9,711 nt of DNA from Nanobdellota archaeon (GTDB lineage: Archaea; Nanoarchaeota; Nanoarchaeia; Parvarchaeales; Parvarchaeaceae): positions 1 through 9,711 of the forward strand of contig JAKACB010000028.1 in the NCBI GenBank assembly GCA_021796445.1, read 5' to 3'. Within the stretch, counting starts at the first letter, position 1, and the number at the start of each line of letters is the position of its first letter. The notes under the pieces are model-generated. The model worked only from the letters and a program-made list of their open reading frames with translations, had not been told where the DNA came from and searched no databases. Below are positions 6,680 through 9,711 of this stretch, one piece after another. Made by a program: the position numbers and the translations under genes.

Positions 6680-6701
6680 GTATTTAAACATAAAATATTA
6701 A

Positions 6702-7256
6702 ATGGCATTTGAATTCAAAAGATTAGAAATACCTGATGTTATTCTTATAACTCCAAAGGCATTTTCGGATGAGAGGGGCTTTTTCATGGAAAGTTATAAA
6801 GAATCGGAATTCAAAGCAAACGGCATAAATTTTGAATTCAAGCAGGATAACCACTCAAAATCCTCAAAAAATGTGCTTAGAGGTTTGCATTATCAATTGG
6901 AGCCTTACGCTCAGGGCAAACTTGTAAGAGCCATCACTGGAAAGATATTTGATGTAGCCGTTGACATACGAAAAGGTTCTCCAACATTTGGAAAGTGGGT
7001 CTCTGCTGAACTATCAGAAGATAACAAGAAAATGCTTTGGATTCCGCCCGGATTTGCACATGGTTTTTTATCACTTGAAGACAACACAAACGTATTATAC
7101 AAATCTACAAATGAGTACAACAAGGAAAGTGAACGTGGCATATCGTGGAATGACTCTGAAATAGGCATAAAATGGCCCTTTGATAATCCATTATTATCAG
7201 ATAAAGACAAGAAGCACCCTGTTTTAAAGGACGCAGACATAAATTTTAATTATTAA
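6702..7256 (+). CDS. rmlC: dTDP-4-dehydrorhamnose 3,5-epimerase
   Basis: A 184-residue cupin-fold enzyme that epimerises C3 and C5 of dTDP-4-keto-6-deoxyglucose, the third step of dTDP-L-rhamnose synthesis. Seen: the substrate-site segment DERGFFMESY (23-32), FKQDNHSKS (46-54), the catalytic histidine in RGLHYQ (H63), K73 in QGKLVR, GKIFDVAVDIR (80-90), the cupin segment IPPGFAHGF (114-122) and the catalytic tyrosine Y133 in VLYKST, then WNDSEIGIKWP (149-159). As I recall, H63, K73 and Y133 fall at the same numbers as in the Salmonella enzyme, which makes the assignment firm. Length is normal. It is first in the rmlC-rmlB-rmlD unit, 23 bases before rmlB, and follows a TATA-like element that predicts a leaderless message. 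Confidence 0.95.
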   Translation: MAFEFKRLEIPDVILITPKAFSDERGFFMESYKESEFKANGINFEFKQDNHSKSSKNVLRGLHYQLEPYAQGKLVRAITGKIFDVAVDIRKGSPTFGKWVSAELSEDNKKMLWIPPGFAHGFLSLEDNTNVLYKSTNEYNKESERGISWNDSEIGIKWPFDNPLLSDKDKKHPVLKDADINFNY

Positions 7257-7269
7257 TTCAATAAATTAC

Positions 7270-7274
7270 AGGAT
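7270..7274 (+). promoter_or_regulatory. Possible weak ribosome binding site of rmlB
   Basis: AGGAT lies five bases before the rmlB ATG at 7280, in the 23-base gap after rmlC. As an internal operon gene rmlB cannot start leaderless from the rmlC promoter, so some ribosome recruitment is expected here. The match to the 16S tail is only partial. Confidence 0.3.
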
Positions 7275-7279
7275 ATTCT

Positions 7280-8245
7280 ATGAAACTAATCGTTACTGGC
7301 GGATACGGATTTATAGGCTCTAACTTCATCCTTTACTGGCTGAAAAAGCACAGAAAAGATGAAATAATTAATGTAGACAAGCTAACTTATGCTGCAGATC
7401 CTGACAATCTAAAAGACTTAAGTCAAAATGCAAAATACACATTTATAAACGGTGATATAGCAGACAAGGAATTCGTAGAAAGAACGTTTAAGGATGCCGA
7501 TGCAATAATAAACTTTGCAGCTGAATCGCACGTTGATAATTCCATAAAGAACTCCAGCTTGTTTATATCCTCTAATATTGTGGGTGTACACAACATACTT
7601 GAAACCGTCCGTAAAACGGGCATACGTTTCCACCAGATATCAACAGATGAAGTTTATGGCTCTTTGTCTTTGAACTCAAAGGAAAAATTCAATGAAAATT
7701 CAAAATATAATCCAAGGAATCCTTACTCTGCTACAAAAGCGGCTGCTGATTTTTTAGTTAGAGCATATTACAACACCTATAAATTGCCTGTAACTATATC
7801 TAACTGCAGCAACAACTATGGGATTAACCAGCATCCTGAAAAATTAATACCAAAAACAATACTCAATGCCTATTTAGATGAGAGTATACCAGTTTACGGT
7901 AATGGCAAACAGATAAGAGACTGGATTTTCGTTGAAGACCATTGCTCTGCTATAGAACTAATAATACAAAAAGGAGTATATGGAGAAACTTATCTAATTG
8001 GTGAAAACGGAGAAAAAAGAAACATTGATGTTATAAGAACGATACTAAAAACGATGAAAAAGCCGGATTCACTGATAAAATTTGTAGAGGACAGGCCAGG
8101 ACACGACGTTAGGTATGCCATAGATTCTAGAAAAATTCAAAAGGAATTGAAGTGGAAACCTAAATTTTCGTTTGAAAAAGGGATAAAAATTACTATAGAG
8201 CACTACCTAAAAAACAAGGAAAGATACTTAAAAAAGATGAGTTAA
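7280..8245 (+). CDS. rmlB: dTDP-glucose 4,6-dehydratase
   Basis: A 321-residue extended SDR that converts dTDP-glucose to dTDP-4-keto-6-deoxyglucose with bound NAD+, the second step of the rhamnose pathway. Seen: GGYGFIG (7-13), the family segment NVDKLTYA (31-38), FAAESHVDNSI (79-89), which is typical of RmlB, the catalytic STDEVYG (121-127) with T122, D123 and E124, the pair Y149 and K153 in NPYSATK, then SNNYG (177-181), the base-recognition region QHPEKLIP (184-191), and YGNGKQIRDWIFVEDH (206-221). The Asp-Glu after Thr separates dehydratases from GalE-type epimerases. One small difference is AADPDNL after LTY, where many bacterial proteins have AGN..NL. The stop is separated from rmlD by one base, which implies coupled translation. 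Confidence 0.95.
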   Translation: MKLIVTGGYGFIGSNFILYWLKKHRKDEIINVDKLTYAADPDNLKDLSQNAKYTFINGDIADKEFVERTFKDADAIINFAAESHVDNSIKNSSLFISSNIVGVHNILETVRKTGIRFHQISTDEVYGSLSLNSKEKFNENSKYNPRNPYSATKAAADFLVRAYYNTYKLPVTISNCSNNYGINQHPEKLIPKTILNAYLDESIPVYGNGKQIRDWIFVEDHCSAIELIIQKGVYGETYLIGENGEKRNIDVIRTILKTMKKPDSLIKFVEDRPGHDVRYAIDSRKIQKELKWKPKFSFEKGIKITIEHYLKNKERYLKKMS

Positions 8246-8246
8246 A

Positions 8247-9095
8247 ATGAAAACTTTAGTTCTGGGTGGAAGCGGTTTTATAGGTTATTACCTAGCTAAA
8301 TATTTCAATGCTACCTCTGCATCTGCTCATCAGAAAGAAGGCTACATAAAGCTTGACATAACCGATAAAGAGGAAGTTTCTGAAGTATTAAATAAAATTA
8401 AGCCGGAGCTTATAATAAATTCTGCTGCAATTGCAGACGTTGACCTTTGCGAGAAGGAAAAGGAAACAGCTATGCTTGTCAACGGCTATGCTGTTGAATG
8501 GCTTTCTTCTCTCTCAAAAGAGATAGGAGCAGAATTTGTCCAGATTTCTACGGATTATGTATTTGACGGCTTGACTGGGAACTACACGGAAGAGGATAAT
8601 CCAAATCCAATAAATGAATACGGCAAAAGTAAATTAATTGGTGAAGAGAATGCGCTGAAAAATGATGCAATTGTATTAAGAATAGAGATGCCTTATGGTA
8701 TTAACGTTGCAAAAAACAAGAATGTGTTCTTTGAATCTGTAATAAATAACCTCAAAGAGGGAAAAACTGTAAATGCAGCTGTAGACCAGATAATCTCTCC
8801 GACCTTTGTTGAGGATATACCAAAAGCAGTAGAAGTGTTAGTTAAAAAAGGAGCTAACGGTATATTTCATCTGGCTTCAAAAGAGCACTTTAGCAGGTTT
8901 GAATTCGTAAACATTATAGCAGATGTTTTCAATTTTGACAAAACTATTATAAAGCCTGTGAAATTAGCAGACTTTAAAATGCTGGCTAAAAGGCCGAAAA
9001 ATACTTTTCTGAACATCGATAAAATCTCCAAATTCTATGAGATAAAGCCGCTTAAAGAAAACCTGGAAAAAATAAAGAACGAGATAACTATTTAG
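8247..9095 (+). CDS. rmlD: dTDP-4-dehydrorhamnose reductase
   Basis: A 282-residue SDR that reduces dTDP-4-keto-L-rhamnose to dTDP-L-rhamnose with NAD(P)H, the last step of the pathway. Seen: GGSGFIG (7-13), DITDKEEV (37-44) followed by NSAAIADVDLCE (58-69), which is the RmlD pattern, STDYVFDG (101-108) with catalytic T102, the pair Y125 and K129 in NEYGKSK, the loop RIEMPYG (145-151), SPTFVEDI (184-191), and the late KRPKNTFLN motif (248-256), which is a signature of this family. Length is close to the usual 285-300. It starts one base after the rmlB stop and is last in the plus-strand unit. Its final 8 bases overlap the 3' end of the convergent rmlA, with both TAG stops lying inside CTATTTAG. 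A methionine-adenosyltransferase beta-like or other 4-keto-sugar reductase is the main alternative, made unlikely by rmlB and rmlC beside it. Confidence 0.92.
   Translation: MKTLVLGGSGFIGYYLAKYFNATSASAHQKEGYIKLDITDKEEVSEVLNKIKPELIINSAAIADVDLCEKEKETAMLVNGYAVEWLSSLSKEIGAEFVQISTDYVFDGLTGNYTEEDNPNPINEYGKSKLIGEENALKNDAIVLRIEMPYGINVAKNKNVFFESVINNLKEGKTVNAAVDQIISPTFVEDIPKAVEVLVKKGANGIFHLASKEHFSRFEFVNIIADVFNFDKTIIKPVKLADFKMLAKRPKNTFLNIDKISKFYEIKPLKENLEKIKNEITI
9066..9078 (-). terminator. Possible T-run terminator of rmlA inside rmlD
   Basis: On the minus strand, 10-22 bases past the rmlA stop, the sequence is T-rich with a run of six T residues. It lies within the antisense of the rmlD 3' end. It would suit an archaeal T-tract terminator, but no test is possible from sequence alone. 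Confidence 0.25.
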
Positions 9096-9711
9096 TTTTG
9101 TTTAATCTTTCCCTTAGTATGTTCGATGCCTCCAGTAGGCTTTCGAATGTGCCGGCGTCCAGCCAAGGCTCCTTTAGGAAAGAGTGAGATAATTTTCCCT
9201 CTTCAAGATACATGTTATTAACGTCTGTTATTTCAAGCTCTCCTCTTGCAGACGGCTTTAATCTGCTAATTTTGTCAAATACTGTATTATCATACTGATA
9301 AATTCCCGTAACGGCATAATTTGACTTAGGCTCTTTGGGTTTCTCTTCTATTCTCTTTATTCTTTGGTTCTCATCAAATTCTGGTACGCCGAAACGCTGC
9401 GGATCCTTGACTTCTTTTAGAAATATTCTTGCACCAGAAGTAAAATTACTTACGTGCTCAGAAATATCATCTAGTATTATATTGTCTCCTAAGATTACTG
9501 TTACGTTATCATCGTTAACAAATCCCTTAACCAATGACAAAGCATGTGCTATCCCTCCGGCTTCATCCTGCAAAGTATAATGAAATCTTGCTCCAAATTC
9601 CTTTCCTGAACCCAAAAGATTCATAAAGTTTCCTGCATTTTCCTTTCCTGTAACTATTATAATATCCTTTATTCCTGCCGAAACCAATCTTTCTATTGGA
9701 TAATATATCAT
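9088..9711 (-). CDS. rmlA: Glucose-1-phosphate thymidylyltransferase, 5' end cut off by the window edge
   Basis: The visible 207 residues are the body of a sugar-phosphate nucleotidyltransferase predicted to make dTDP-glucose from dTTP and glucose-1-phosphate, the first step of dTDP-rhamnose synthesis. The frame is open to the right edge. The apparent ATG at 9711 is almost surely internal: it begins MIYYPIERL, which in this family follows the KP of the missing nucleotide-binding region (roughly the first 35 residues, with GGxGTRL). Seen, numbered from that Met: LQDEAGGIAHAL (47-58), the metal-binding GDN (75-77), KDPQRFGVPEFD (102-113), IEEKP (121-125), TGIYQYD (135-141), RGELEITDVN (156-165) and WLDAGT (183-188). 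These are RmlA-type rather than GalU-type motifs. Unlike in many bacteria the gene is not in line with rmlCBD but converges on them. An archaeal enzyme that also accepts UTP cannot be excluded. Confidence 0.88.
   Translation of the reverse strand: MIYYPIERLVSAGIKDIIIVTGKENAGNFMNLLGSGKEFGARFHYTLQDEAGGIAHALSLVKGFVNDDNVTVILGDNIILDDISEHVSNFTSGARIFLKEVKDPQRFGVPEFDENQRIKRIEEKPKEPKSNYAVTGIYQYDNTVFDKISRLKPSARGELEITDVNNMYLEEGKLSHSFLKEPWLDAGTFESLLEASNILRERLNKTK
9091..9106 (+). terminator. Possible T-rich terminator of rmlCBD
   Basis: Spanning and following the rmlD stop, the plus strand is T-rich (TTTAGTTTTGTTTAAT, then CTTTCCCTT). No stem-loop is evident. In archaea such tracts alone can end transcription, and here termination would fall inside the antisense of the rmlA 3' end. 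Confidence 0.3.

Noticed and set aside
6911..7240. Minus-strand open frame inside rmlC
   Set aside because: It is the antisense shadow of a strongly conserved enzyme, with no promoter or domain of its own.
9709..9711. ATG at the right edge as the true start of rmlA
   Set aside because: The family needs an N-terminal nucleotide-binding region before the MIYYPIERL segment; the frame is open to the edge, so this Met is internal.
1..9711. CRISPR array, insertion sequence, tRNA or phage-defence genes
   Set aside because: No regularly spaced repeats, transposase, terminal inverted repeats, tRNA-like folds or nuclease motifs were seen; nearly all sequence is taken up by glycan genes.

Overview
The window is a cell-surface glycan locus, most likely from an archaeon. 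It is AT-rich. At all three divergent gene pairs, TATA-like boxes lie about 24-30 bases upstream of the start codons, with almost no room for a 5' leader, which is the usual arrangement of archaeal leaderless transcripts. The galE product is of the archaeal type, with a C-terminal DGRGW..GDV motif that I recall from the Pyrobaculum enzyme. I cannot place the organism more finely. There are no rRNA or tRNA genes, insertion sequences or CRISPR repeats that I can see.

Layout, left to right: (1) positions 1-655, minus strand: the first 218 codons of a family-4-type glycosyltransferase that runs off the left edge. (2) 728-1675, plus: archaeal-type UDP-glucose 4-epimerase (galE). (3) 4689-1726, minus: a tightly overlapping three-gene operon transcribed uxs-like decarboxylase, ugd, galU. 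(4) 4752-5738, plus: a GT2-like glycosyltransferase with a degenerate DxD motif. (5) 6652-5747, minus: a second GT-A-type glycosyltransferase whose GC content breaks sharply inside the gene. (6) 6702-9095, plus: rmlC-rmlB-rmlD. (7) 9711-9088, minus: rmlA without its 5' end, converging on rmlD with an 8-base overlap.

The genes fit one job: making activated sugars and placing them on a surface glycan. GalU makes UDP-glucose from glucose-1-phosphate and UTP. Ugd oxidises it to UDP-glucuronate. The UXS-like enzyme is predicted to decarboxylate that to UDP-xylose. GalE interconverts UDP-glucose and UDP-galactose. RmlA, B, C and D make dTDP-L-rhamnose from glucose-1-phosphate. The three glycosyltransferases are candidates for using these donors. 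No oligosaccharyltransferase, flippase or polymerase is visible in the window.

Most of the content is recognisable. The best leads are the composition break inside the 5747-6652 glycosyltransferase, which falls just after its DD motif and suggests a recombined gene, the altered metal-binding motif of the 4752-5738 glycosyltransferase, and a 49-base divergent gap in which one near-central TATA-like element may drive both directions.
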